Source of the DNA: Whalleya microplaca
Lineage: Eukaryota; Ascomycota; Sordariomycetes; Xylariales; Xylariaceae
DNA: 64,000 bases
Reading direction: 5' to 3'
Assembly: GCA_022497155.1 (NCBI GenBank)
Contig: MU385759.1
Location: forward strand, 1-64,000
The notes under the pieces were generated by a model. The model was not told where the DNA came from, searched no databases, and saw nothing but the letters and a program-made list of their open reading frames with translations. The position numbers and the translations under genes are program-made. Within the stretch, counting starts at the first letter, position 1. The number at the start of each line of letters is the position of its first letter. Below are positions 1-12,000 of the stretch, piece after piece.

Positions 1-62
1 GTGACCTCCCTGTAAGCCTCCCTAGCAGCTGACAGCAGGTGACAGCAGGTCAGCAGGCCACA

Positions 63-99
63 GCTATCAGCAGCAGCAGCAGCAGCAGCAGCTGATAGC
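63..99. repeat. (CAG)8 microsatellite with inverted flanks
   Basis: Eight CAG units (68-91) lie between GCTATCAG (63-70, sharing its last three bases with the repeat) and its reverse complement CTGATAGC (92-99), so the tract can fold as a CAG hairpin closed by an 8-bp stem. No open frame around it is convincing as a gene. Confidence 0.85.
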
Positions 100-508
100 C
101 TCCCTTGCTGCTGAAGGTGGCATTCAAGTGATGTGGTGTATTAAGGTGTGTAAAAGTGTCATCCGATATCGTCGTCCATACAAATTGTATACGTGTTAAT
201 AGCTGGCTACATCCAGCCACATACCAAAAGCACAATCAGCTTATTACCGTTGCCCATATAAAAATGGACAGGTTTGTATGTAAAAACATACGGTCTGGTG
301 TCTCTGGTGTTATCGCGCTCTGTATTCCTGGTATCCTGTATAAAAAAAGAAAATTCGTAAATCGTAGGTAACAAGTGACGTGGATGTAATATATGGATGG
401 GAGCAGCTGGCTATCGATCTGGCATATGGCTTGGTTCAATTTGTATGGGAAACAGGTGGCTATCGGACGAAATGGAATGGTCGCGTGCGAAAGTGAGTCT
501 GACAGTAT

Positions 509-764
509 GTACTTCAAGTGGCTGTTGCTAGTGAATTCTGTGCCTCCGTGACGTGTGGTACAAAAGGACTGTTTTGCTCGATTGATCAGAAGGCAAGGAA
601 GTTGAGGCCTGTCCGGGGGAAGCCAAATGTCTTGTACTTTAAGTGGCTGTTGCTAGTAAATTCTGTGCCTCCGTGACTTGTGGTACTTCAAAAAGGACTG
701 TTTTGCTCGATTGATCAGAAGGCGAAGAAGTTGAGGCCTGTCCGGGGGTGAGCCAAATGTCTTG
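509..764. repeat. imperfect tandem duplication, unit ~125-131 bp
   Basis: The segment starting GTACTTCAAGTGGCTGTTGC (509-633) is followed immediately by a second copy (634-764) with a few substitutions and small indels. Both copies end in AGCCAAATGTCTT. No coding frame runs through it. It lies just before the RIP-mutated island and may be the edge of a mobile element, but no target-site duplication was identified. Confidence 0.85.
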
Positions 765-1059
765 GGACAGGGTGTCAAAGTGAAGCGAAAGTAAGATATT
801 AGGTCAAAAATAAGTGTATATTAGCTGCCAGAGCTGTATATATATAACTATCTAATTGCCTAGTGATATCTGGTATAAAAAAATAAAAAAGATGTAAGGG
901 AAAAAGTCAGCTAAATACAGGTATATAATCTACTGTAAATTGCCCTATAAAATGCCTTATGGAATGCCCTGTGAATACCCTGTGGAGTGCCTTATGACGT
1001 GGCTTTAGGGGGCTTTTAGTGGCTCCTAAGCTGCTGTTAATACCCGTAATCCCCTGCCT

Positions 1060-2600
1060 TATTACATTATAAATTAAACTTGCGAGGCAAACGAACTTTA
1101 AACGGAAGATATTAAAATAATCCGGCTTTTTTATTTCGTATTTATTATATTTAATTAATATTTTGTCGTATTTATTAAGGTTTTCGTATTTTTTGTTTAT
1201 ATATTTTAAGATTTTATCCGTTATTACTAATAAAAAAAGCTTATATTTGTTTTTTACGAACGAGTAAAACTATTCGGCTATATTATTACCTATATAGCTT
1301 AATACGTAAAAACGTTTTTCCGTTTCCGAATAAAATATATTTATATTAACTGCCAGCTTATTTTTTATTTACATTTTTTAATATATATAACCGATTTTAG
1401 GCTTATTATCGGTAGGCGTATTGTCCGTAAATATAAGTAAGTCCGGCAGCTTAACGTAACGCGATTTTTCTTCCGTAAATATAATATTAAATATACCTAT
1501 ACATAACGTATAAAATATCTTAATTATAAAGCGGGATATATTTTCGGGAGCTTTTATATTAGAAAAAACTTGTTATATTTATAAAAAGGCGCGTTATTAC
1601 TAAATAATAATTTCCCTTAAATTTTTTAATTAATTTTTTTTTTTCCTTTAATTAAAACGTTTAAAATATTATTTATTACACCTATTCCTCTTTTAATTAA
1701 ATACTTAAGCTAAATCTTTAATCGCGCAATATTTTAATAACGTTATTTTATCCATACATTAAATAGTGTATTTACGTTATTTAATACTAATATATTATTA
1801 ATATAAAAGCTCGCTATTTAAATTCTTAAAATAAAACCTCCGGATAAACGTATATATTTTTAAACTAAGTAATATTTATAGCGCCTTCCGTTTTAAACCA
1901 CTTTTTATAACCTAGCTATATTAATAATAAAAAAGGTACGGAAGGTTTATTTTTTATATTAACATATAGCTCGGCTATATTATTTAAAGTCTATTAAAAA
2001 AACTTATTTAGCTTTACTAGGGTTTTTTCGTAAACCAAGTTTTTTATGGTTTTTTTATTAAAAGTCTCTCGGAATTTAGCGAGGGTTTCTCGAACCTCCT
2101 AAATTTTCTCGGCTTTATTTCTGTTTCTTTCTTTATTATCTAGAATTACCGACGCGGCAGGCGCTTTAAAACTATAGGTACCGCTTAAACGGGAGCGATT
2201 TCCCAAATCGGAATCGCGTACACGATTAGGCTGCGGCAAGTTCCGCTTTAAATCGGGTAAAAAAAAACGCACTTTTTTTCGGGCGCGCTTTTTATTAGCC
2301 GTACGTTTTTTAGGTATACGCGCTATTGCTAATATAATATATCGTTTCGGTATAAAATATACTAATCCGGTACTTTCTAGTTTTAAGGTATTTTTACGGG
2401 TTTATAAATGTAATAAACTTAATATCGGTTATATATAAAATAAAAATTTATAGTCGTTTTTAATAGTAATTAATAATTAATAAAATAAGCTTTATTATTA
2501 TATTATAAAAACTAGCTATAATAATAATAATTATACCTTTTGCTCAATTAATATAATATAATAAAGCTAGAGATCTAAAACTACGGGAGGTACGTAAGTA
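1060..2600. mobile_element. RIP-degraded AT-rich island, probable dead transposon
   Basis: Base use changes sharply here. The stretch is very AT-rich, TpA is abundant, CpA and TpG are nearly absent, and CpG persists, which is the pattern expected from repeat-induced point mutation. Reading the minus strand from about 2430 down to about 1750 gives one continuous frame interrupted only by TAA and TAG, the codons produced when CAA/CAG glutamine codons are hit by RIP. The relict is rich in Lys/Arg (for example KKRTANKKRARKKV) and helical. I could not assign a transposase or reverse-transcriptase domain. Terminal repeats were not found, so the borders are composition-based. Confidence 0.7.
1750..2430 (-). 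pseudogene. RIP-mutated coding relict, unknown family
   Basis: A minus-strand frame of roughly 225 codons stays in register inside the AT-rich island. Every in-frame stop that I read is TAA or TAG and none is TGA. Recognisable stretches include LESTGLVYFIPKR near 2370, a basic KKRTANKKRARKKV near 2290 and a helical EVRETLAKFRETFNKK near 2070. The consistency of the frame argues for a former protein gene, most likely of a repeated element because RIP acts on duplicated DNA. The family is not identified. Confidence 0.55.
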
Positions 2601-5600
2601 TTTTATATAATGGCTACCCCACCTTACCTAATCAGCTGCGAAGTCCGTGCATCACCAATTCCACGCTTTATTACCCTAGGCCAATCAGGATCAGGCCAAT
2701 CAGGTCACAGGATCAGGTGGATCCATGACATACGTTAAGTTTGTTGCTGTATCTATATATCATTGTTGGTTCTACAAACTGTAGTATCGGATGTCACAGT
2801 TGATATCACATTTAGTAACACTTTAAATGCGCTGCATGATTTTTGGCGACTTTATTTGTTTTTCTATACCTACTCTCTGTTTCATTATGTACTCTACTCT
2901 AGATACTTAGGTAGACTAGATTCATACCCATCAAGCAAGTTACATCGTAAGACAAGAGACGAAATAGAACATATTATGAAATATAGATCTTATTAACTAG
3001 GTCCGTCTTCTACCGATTCTACCGGAGTACAGCGTGTGATATATTTCCATTATCTATTCAATTCATGTTGAAAGTGATGCTCCAATTGTGTAACATAAGT
3101 CTACTCCGGCGGAGATGCTGCCTGTTGTCCACCCTTAACAAGTTGATTCTCGAGGATACCTCTTTTGTAAATCAGGCATTCCTTGGCTCCAAGAACAAGC
3201 AGCTTGTAATACTTTTCTTTCGCATCTTTTCTTGCCTTCAAAGCTGCAAGAATGTGACTTTGAGGGGACTGGGGTATGAGGAAGTCTCTGAATCTGTCCG
3301 TAACAATCTGTCGCCTAGTTAATCGTCCTGCATGCACCGAAGTGCCTCCCTTCCCTGCATCGTCATCTGCTTCTCCAAAGCACATCGTCAGTGGGTGGGT
3401 TGAATCGTGTACGTTCTCGAGAGGCTGTCTGGGGTGGCTTGATGGGTTGGTTGTGACAAGAGTTTATTTACGTCGACACTGTCTGCGAATGCGGTGGCGT
3501 GGCTCTTAGAAAGCCTACAGATTGGAAGGTTAGCATGTCAAGTCAGACTAAAAAGCAGCCATTGGGACTAGTATTGGAGAGTGATGGGGATGCTTGCCTT
3601 TGAATATGATGTTCGCCTAGTAGTCTTAACGTAGTCAACCAGTGTCTCGGACGCCTTATTCCTAGAGACGGCTTGTCTGCCAGGATAGCATTTGCAACTG
3701 CGAGGCTAACGCGTAGTTGGCGATTAAGGAAGAGCTAAAGCTTATGTAGCTGCAGAGATATGTGGCATCTCCGTCGACAGCTCGACGTGAACTCACTCGT
3801 CTGGGCATTTTCCAAGGCGCAATAACCTGCATAGCATTCTGCCATTCCTGCAGCCGAAGCTACATGAGGTTGTGACGATATATTTCATGGACAAGACAGT
3901 TCTGCCCCGCAGCTATGCTTGCCTGAAGACAGGTCAAGTTGATCCCTTGCTGGAACACGTATATCACAGTTGATAATGATGCATGCGGATCCAAAAAAAG
4001 ACTACACAGAATGATGGTTCTGGTAGAGAAGAACGATAAGTTGCTGGCATGTACCCCAGACAAATGGTGTTGGGCAGCGCTGGATGGCGTGTCATTACTA
4101 GCAGTGGCAGATCCCTCGCAAAGCGGCATCAAGCACTCATCAAAACTACCCCTGTCCCAGTCCGTAAGGCTGTACGTACCACAGTCAGCACAAGTCGCAA
4201 TACCAAGCTTTATTCTCATTTGCGTTGCAAGACACTGTGTACTGACTCCTTATATCTAAAACCAATGAGCGCCAATTGTCAACGTTTGTAACGCGACATT
4301 GATGTAGAGATTCTCGAGATGCCTCGTATAATATTCAAGGACAGTGTCGGCAGTTAAAGCTGTGTAAGACCCCAAGTTGGTAAGGCACTAACAGAATGGG
4401 TCCTACTCACGCCGAAGCCCCCAGGTTATCGCTTCAGGGCAATTTGAAACTGGTGCCCCTGTATTTTTGGTGGCCAAATAATGAGATCCAGCTAAATCAA
4501 GGGACGGGCCGTACCTAGATGAGCCAATAAAGCGAGTACCTAGTATTAGCGCTGTTTGGGAATCGAACCTTAAACTCACTCTATTAACTCAGCAACATTG
4601 CCGTGTCTCATCTCGCTCCAGTTCTATCCAACAAACGCGATGAGAGATTGAGACTATTCGGCTTATAAAAATCAATCCAGTCATAGCCGAAAATATATTC
4701 CGGTATTCCGCCAGTAGGGAGACTAGAAAGCAGCGTGGAAAGTAAATAGGCGCCGCTGTGACAACCAGCACTAACCACATCCAGATGGTCAACTCTCCTG
4801 AAGAATCGGGATACTGAACATTTGCGCAGATACAACTGGGCAGCACATTGTGTACTTTCAAATGTTCCTATCCCTTTATATCCCCAACGCTGCGATAATA
4901 GTCGCCATAGGTGCGCATCCTTTCGTCTTTCATGCCTAGACCCGGCTGGGTTCTTTAATCTCCTGAGAAACGGGGATTGCGCCGTGGAGTAAACATAAAG
5001 GGTTAAAATCCAGTACTCCCAGCGACATAATCGACTTTCAAAATCGATCCTCTATTTCGTCGCTGGATACGCCATTCGCCTGCATCCATCTGGCTAAATG
5101 GCTGTGATAGCTTCATTATTGATGAAGAATCACTAGCAGGTGCTGAGCCAGGTGGGCAGCTGTTGCACAGCTGACAGATTTGAATCTCCACCTGCCAGAA
5201 GTTTGGCTGCATAGGTCCCAACTGATTGGGTCTTAGGGGGAATCCTTGACTTCTCCACGTTCCTTCCACGTTGGCTTTCTGTGGGGGTCCATGAGGAAAC
5301 CGGTGAGCTGGAGCTCGTTTTAAATTGCACCGAGGGAATGGGACCAGCGGTTATTGCGGGTATATGGGGTCTTATCAGTGGTGCCGCCATACGAGCACGT
5401 CGCCCTAAACGGCAGGAGACGTAGATTCGGTAGTTAACTGTCTATAGATGCTGCTGAACGAAGTGAGCCAATTTCTGGCTGTCACAAGACTTGTTCTCGT
5501 GCCTCTGATGCGTCTGACTATTGGAACGGACGAAGCTGTAAACTATGAGTGACAATCTCCAAGATAAGAGGTAGTTCGCGAGAAGCGAGAGAAGCTTATA

Positions 5601-7544
5601 TCGTTTTGTAACGTAGTAAAGTATCGCTGCCGCAGGGATTACTAAGTCGGTATAATCACTACGGCGTTGCCAATCAAAATCGCCATCACATACCAGTTCA
5701 ATGCGAGATATGATGAAATATGCTCGCTAAAAGGTTGGTCTCGTCGAAATGGGTTTGGCGGATTCTAGATATGGCGTGTTGTAGAGTAGAAGTGTTGGCG
5801 TTTTAGCTACGAACGGAGGGATGGGGAAAAGGGTGAACTTATATATGTATGTAATACGTAGCATGTCTTTGCAGAATATATGTACGGTTGTTATTGGGCG
5901 CAGCCTAGTTCGCCTTCCCCTTGTTTAATGGGGCGCCGTCGAGAGTGTATGGACCCTTTTCTGGCTGCGCCCTGGCATCTATCTCCGTCTTCAGAAGACA
6001 CTGAAATTTCGTCAACACAAGCTCATCTGAATCAAGTCAGATATAAGCATTACGATCCCTCGACCTCGTTGTCGGCCTCATTGGCGGTCTGTTAGGCTCG
6101 GAGCTATATTTCTAAATTTCGACTATCACATGGTTATCGCTCTCAACTCTCTTCAGCTAACTCACAGGATTAACCTTTCGCGTAACTCTGCTTCGTCGAT
6201 GGACAGCATAACTGTTTACCCACCAATAGTCTAGTTAACAAACAGGTTTGTCAAGAGATGCAGCATCAAGTATTTCGTTTGCAAGAGACATCTTCGACCG
6301 GGCCTCGGAGACACGATCTATTTCGGAACACTCGCCAATCCAGACGAATCTTGTGTACCCAGAAGCAATATTCATGTCCGTCCTTAGCCTGCACAAGGAT
6401 ATATGTGAATCCTACTTGAAGTACACACATAGGACGCCATGCTAGTTACCGAACTCTTTTCCTACGCCAAGGAGACGCGTTGCTTCGACTTATCTAAGAC
6501 GTCTTCAGCTACCTGATAGTGCACGATAATCATAGCCACCAGGCACAACATTGAAGGGGTCACATTTCCATCGAAAATTATCGAGCACGATTGCTGCAAT
6601 CGTAGGATCAACGGCGCGAATTGGAACACGACCCGGTGGTCTGACGGCTTTAGCCCCCTATTCCGAGTTCACTGTTGCCGGCACCACGCGTTAGTCCCAG
6701 CTAAAGAGCTGTAGGGATTCTCTCAGATACGAGGGTTGAAGAGAAGTCTAAGATAATAATACTGGCGAGGGCGCATTTGAAGCCCCAAGTACAACCACAT
6801 ATATTATTGGATGAAGAGCAGTATGAGAAGATTTGGTATCTTGCTACGTGGAGTGCGATATTCTGGCGGATATCCAAGCTCATTCATATGTTAGCGCGAA
6901 GAAATAATTATCATAGTGATTCTGGCATGATTCTCAGTATATATGGTTATTGTCCCTACGTTTACGGGTTCTATTCGAATACTGGACAACTCTAGCACCG
7001 GCTTCTCAGTATTATACTAGTCAATTCATAGCTAATCCAACGGACTGAACCCTTTCCCGGACCAGGAGGGCTTATCTGATTCTAATCGGCAGGGGCTGCT
7101 GGCGCTGAGAGATTTCCCGCACCAGTTGGCGTGAAGCTTACAGGTGTTGGTGCTATCGACATTCATCTGCACACCATCCTAGTTGCGGGGAAATCCTGCT
7201 ATTGGCCTCCCCAATGACTTGCCTCTCGGCCCCTATCTACGATAACCATGCTTATGAATATCAGTATGGCCTGTATATGGCCATTTCTCGCCTAGAGGCT
7301 CGTCATAATCAGCCAACCAGTGGTTCGAAACGGAGCGATCCCACACGACCTCGACATTACAAGCTCGCGGAGCCGCAATGGTTTTTGGAATGGATGCCTA
7401 GCGACAGCTTAGATGCCTTCTCTCCTCCTATTGACCAGTATGAATGCGGGGTTTCTGGGACTACTTAATCAAATAGTATTGCCCTTTATGCTATCGTGTC
7501 GTCAATAATAGTGCCGATTCTCTTGTCTTCGTTACCGAACCATA
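2601..7544. other. intergenic, no recognisable gene
   Basis: About 5 kb of ordinary base composition with only short overlapping ORFs in all frames. None carries a domain, signal peptide or consistent exon structure that I can recognise. A minus-strand frame at 3101-3385 has a Lys-rich, coding-like stretch but no clear start and no family. Probably non-coding or strongly decayed DNA. Confidence 0.5.
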
Positions 7545-9025
7545 ATGGCAACGCCGGGTCAGATAGAGGATGGCTACCCTATGACTCCTATTCACCAGCA
7601 GAGCGGGAGTCGCCCGCAATCGCCAAACATACCAACACCCCATACCATAAGATCGAGAACAACTGATTCACCTCCGCACCAAGGCTTTCCTGTAGAGCCA
7701 CATGGTCTGAACAAGTCACTAGCGATGCTATATTGACGATGCTGACGGTCTGGCCAGATCTATCTAGCGAAGAAAGCCTCGGGCACAGCAATTTCCGCAA
7801 AGATTCTGATATCAGTGAGTACTTACATCTCTTGAATCTCCTTCCGTCTAGCTCCGCTAAATGGTACAAGAGAATAAGGCGCCAAAAGGATGGCCGTCCA
7901 TTGCAGCCAGCCAGATGTATTATTCAAACTTTAGCATTCATCGTCGCTTTAGGTACTTAATGCAACGAATCCTCGTCGATGAAGAAACGAAACTCGCTTA
8001 TCTCGAGACTAAGCTCGAGGAACTGGATAAAGAAGATGAACAGAACGACATATCAAAATTGAAGTCCTTGCCATTCGATCCTGACCGTCTACTTACCCCG
8101 AGTACTCGAACTCGGACCCTGAAAAATCCACCGAATTTAACGCCGGCCGGAAACAGAGAAAAACGGAACCAGGAGGAAGAGGAATACTCTCAATGGAAGG
8201 ATAAAGATCTCCTCCTAGAGGCTACGACTCCCAGACTAAAGAACTACAGTGAGTCTTATTGTTCATATACCTATCTGCGTTCCCACAACATTCAGCAATA
8301 GCACTAACCGAAACATCGAGTTGAACTACTTTTACTGGACAAAGAAATGCAAAGACAGCCACCAATCTCTCGAAGAGAACACAAGGCATTCTACGATGAG
8401 ATCCGACAGTACCACGTTCTCGAAGGGTCCGCGTACCAATTCCTACACCCAAGAGATGATTTGTGAGTAGTATCTAGTGTCGTCTACTACCCCTATTCAC
8501 AAGATAATACTAACTCTGGACGCTTTAGTGTCACGACAGTCACGGATCGAATGCATCAGTATTTTGAGACGATGGTATATGGTGACAAGTCTTCTGTAAG
8601 CCTTATTCCTTGTCGTTTCCATGGGAACTCCTAGCAACTATATTGAATTAATCATGAACTCATGCTCACTGTTTGCGGATAAGTGCTTTAAGAGGCTAAT
8701 CGGACGGAAACATTCGAGCCATCTTAACAACCACGGCAAGGACGACGCCCCTGTAATTGAGATCAACAATTGGATCTTCGTGGTGATTATTAAGGTCCTC
8801 GTAGCTTTCGCTAGCGGCGTCTTGCTACTGTCCCCCATCGCCATATTATTCCTTGTGGACTTATCAAGAGAGGCGTCTTTCGGCGTCATAGTCGCCTTCC
8901 TCTTCGCATTCGTAGCCGTCATGATCTCGCTGAATACAAATACGTATACAGTTCTGGTCGGCTTAAGCGCATATATGGCTGTCCTGGTTACTTTTCTCTC
9001 CAACCTTGAACAAGGGAGACACTAG
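7545..9025 (+). CDS. DUF6594-family membrane protein (paralog 1)
   Basis: A fungal-specific family of unknown biochemical role with a soluble helical N-terminal part and C-terminal transmembrane helices. Certain exons are 7861-8248 (if ATG 7861 is the start), 8321-8462, 8529-8595 and 8684-9025, with introns 8249-8320 (CTAAC branch site), 8463-8528 and 8596-8683. This gives an intact 312-aa frame. The order is: family N-terminal motif KGWPSIAASQMYYSNF, an acidic coiled-coil-like helix (LETKLEELDKEDE), a basic linker, a helical segment ending HPRDDLFVTT, then three hydrophobic helices in the last exon ending AYMAVLVTFLSNLEQ. A longer model using 7545-7714, 7768-7814 and 7871-8248 gives 381 aa with a Pro/Ser-rich N-terminus and matches the length of paralog 2 (383 aa), but its first donor (GTCACT) is weak. 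The family call comes from recognising the domain pattern; the 5' end is unsure. Confidence 0.75.
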
Positions 9026-12000
9026 GAAGACGTCAAACCACAACATCTAACGATGAGTCGCAATAGCCAGAGAGATGAAGTGTGATTGTGCTCAATAATT
9101 CCTTCTAGGTTAGCTGGCTACCTATTCAACACAAGATTAAGGGTTTTGCGGGAAGGTCGAAGCTCTGTCCCGTTCCCGGTTCTTCGCCTATCGGAAGTCC
9201 AAGCACATCTCCTAAATGTGTCTAGGATACCGCATGATATCTCAATGAGGTTATTTTATTTTACACAGGCTAAATAAAAAATCAACTTTCCCCAATCTTT
9301 TCTCCTGTACAAGGTGTTTAATCATAGCTGTTTGTAGCTCAAGAAACTGGTTTCCCAGCCAAGACTCAGCAGCTTGCAGTCTTCGAAATGACCTGACTCC
9401 ATCACGCCGCTATATGGAGTGAACTGACAAGTGAAGGTATAAGTTTCTCGCAACCCTTAGAAAGCATATTGGTCAAGCTAATCGCCTATGGGTTTTCATC
9501 ACTTTCGGGTGCATAGAACTAGATATTTCACCGATTCTGCTAGATTTTAAGCATCGAGCCTATGAAAAAAAGGCATGAAGTTAACTCTCTTGGATCTTAC
9601 TGGTGGGGCTCTGCGAGGATCCGCTGTACACAGAACTGCACTTTCGACCACGACTTGATTGGGCGGCGTCTACGGGCTGCCGCCTCCTGCGTTTATCTGA
9701 GCTCCTCGTAAGTACCCGAGACTTCGGTACGTAGATATCGAAACATATACGTTGATAAACTTATTCTTGCACTAACCCTCTCAGGTTCGATCTTGCTACT
9801 GTGAAGACCACAGGACACTTCGTTGTGTGTCCTTGATTTTACTTTGCGAACCCTTATGAGGTGCGATATAAGATACTTATACATACATTAGCCATTCTTT
9901 TTGGCAATGGTATTTATTCCTTTCGAATTCACTTGAAGTACCAACGAGGCGTCAAGTAGGTGGTTGAATGTGCGAAGCGCTCCGTATGCGCATTGGTTTT
10001 CGCACTACGAATTCCGTGCGGAGAGTTCTGACGATCACTTGAAGGGAAAAGAGAATAAGGATGGTCTAGGTGCGCACTGACGGCCAGCCTTACGAAACGT
10101 CAACGCGGGCCGTTGACAATCGTTCGGCAATTTCACAGTGTCAATTTCATCAGACAAGGTTGAATGAGACAGTGTACAACCGCTTCACAATACATATACA
10201 CAGTGGTCTTATTAGATGGATGTGTATCTGATCAACTACTACACTATAAAGCAGCAGCTCCACAACTATCAAGGATACTGGCCGATTGGAAAGCGCATAT
10301 GTACGCCAGTATACATCTATGATCACGTAGATATGCCTGAGCCATAAGTACTGGACCTCAAATCATTACATTGAATCATATGGGAAATTCGGTGTGTTAA
10401 AGATACCTGCTGTCCGGCCAGGGGGGTGTGGATGTGTCGCTCAAGGTGCTGTCTTACAGCAATTAATCAGATACGTGGATACTTATCGCCTTTGCTCCCA
10501 GCACGTGTGGTTATGAAGGTAGAGCCGTCTTATAAAGAACCCCCACAAGCGAATTGTTAGGGAAGTACCTGCTTGAGTGTATCATTACTGAGCACTTGTT
10601 GACGATATATTTGCAGAATACCTATATACAAGGTGGGTTCTGTATGGAGATATGAGGCGAAGCTTGGCTAAGGAGGCTCGAATGACAGCTCACACCGGAA
10701 GCCGGTTCCGTTCCCACGCGATAGGTACCTAATCGACCCATCGGACCCATGCCTCTTGTATGTACTATAAGTATGAGCACAACATCACCTGCCAGGCAGC
10801 CAGGGCGCAACCCCCCTAGCCTCATACACCCGACTCTCACCGAAAAACGATGCCCATTGGTATCACAGATATAGGATGAATACCCGTTGATTGTTGTAAA
10901 GTCTAAGCCTCAGTGTATCTAGAGCCCTTGGGGGGTAATACGAATATAGTACAACATGTGGGTCTCCCAACCTCCTATATTCTAACAATTGGATGGTGCT
11001 TCGGTGCAGCGATGACCTTCTTCTTATGTTTGTTGGCTAGATGTGGACCTCAACGATATCCGCCTCAGAAGCTTCTCAAGGGTAGTGTTCACATGTGATC
11101 GGCTTTCGAGATCTGGAGAAAGCCACTGGGGCCAATGACCTTGTCAAGTCCATAGACCCTTGGCAGTGACCGTTGTGTACAGGCAACGCTCTTCTCATGC
11201 TACATAGGTACCCATCCTTTGAGAAACTGCGCAGCCACACATTCGGCTCAGAGCTGCATGTGCATTTGGGAATCCAATTTAGTCGCTTCAGTCCAGGAGG
11301 CTTGGTGGGATTATGCTAAAGGTGAAAATGATTTGCTATTCCCTAACGAAATCGAAAAGTCGTATGTATAGGGTTCATATATATATATATATATATATAA
11401 GATCCTACGAAATAACAATGATCTCGAATCAAGCATGATTGTTAGGGCTATATGGTGATGATGGGCCAAAACATTGCTGTAGTAGAGACGACCGCATTGA
11501 ACAAATGCAGCTCGAGAAATACCATACAAAGCAAGACAAAATTATACCTTCTTATAGCGCAGGGCAAAAGTAATGGTTTGCTAAATGGACGCTAGCACAT
11601 TCAACTAGGTCTATGCTCTGATTCCATATAGTTCTAGGAGCGCTCTATTATTTGAAACCCCCTTCTATCGACATCCCAGGGATAGTCATCGCGAAAGTAA
11701 CTCTAGAAAATCATATGTTCAGATGCCTAACTATTTTGACTTTTTTCTCATTCCTTCTTGTGTAAGTGGCAGATTTAAAGAGGCCAGCTATTGAGCCAGA
11801 AAGGTACCTCCTTTTCGACGACCTTGCTTCTTTTTCTTCGTCGGTAAGCCGCATAAAAGCCACCAAAGCGACATTATGTCTTTGTCAGAGCGCGTTCGAT
11901 GTTCGGAGAGGATGCGTAGTCCGAGAACACTTTATAACTGATTTCGTCTGTAGCGTTTGGCACGAGTATAGATGTGAGCAATCTAGGGTAGCTTCGATAC

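Noticed and set aside
3101..3385. Minus-strand 94-codon frame with a Lys-rich, coding-like stretch
   Set aside because: No recognised family, no splice partners, and an overlapping plus-strand frame of similar length; kept only as a note in the intergenic entry.
4560..4640. tRNA-like GGTTCGATTCCC on the minus strand
   Set aside because: The T-arm stem does not pair and no acceptor or anticodon arm can be drawn.
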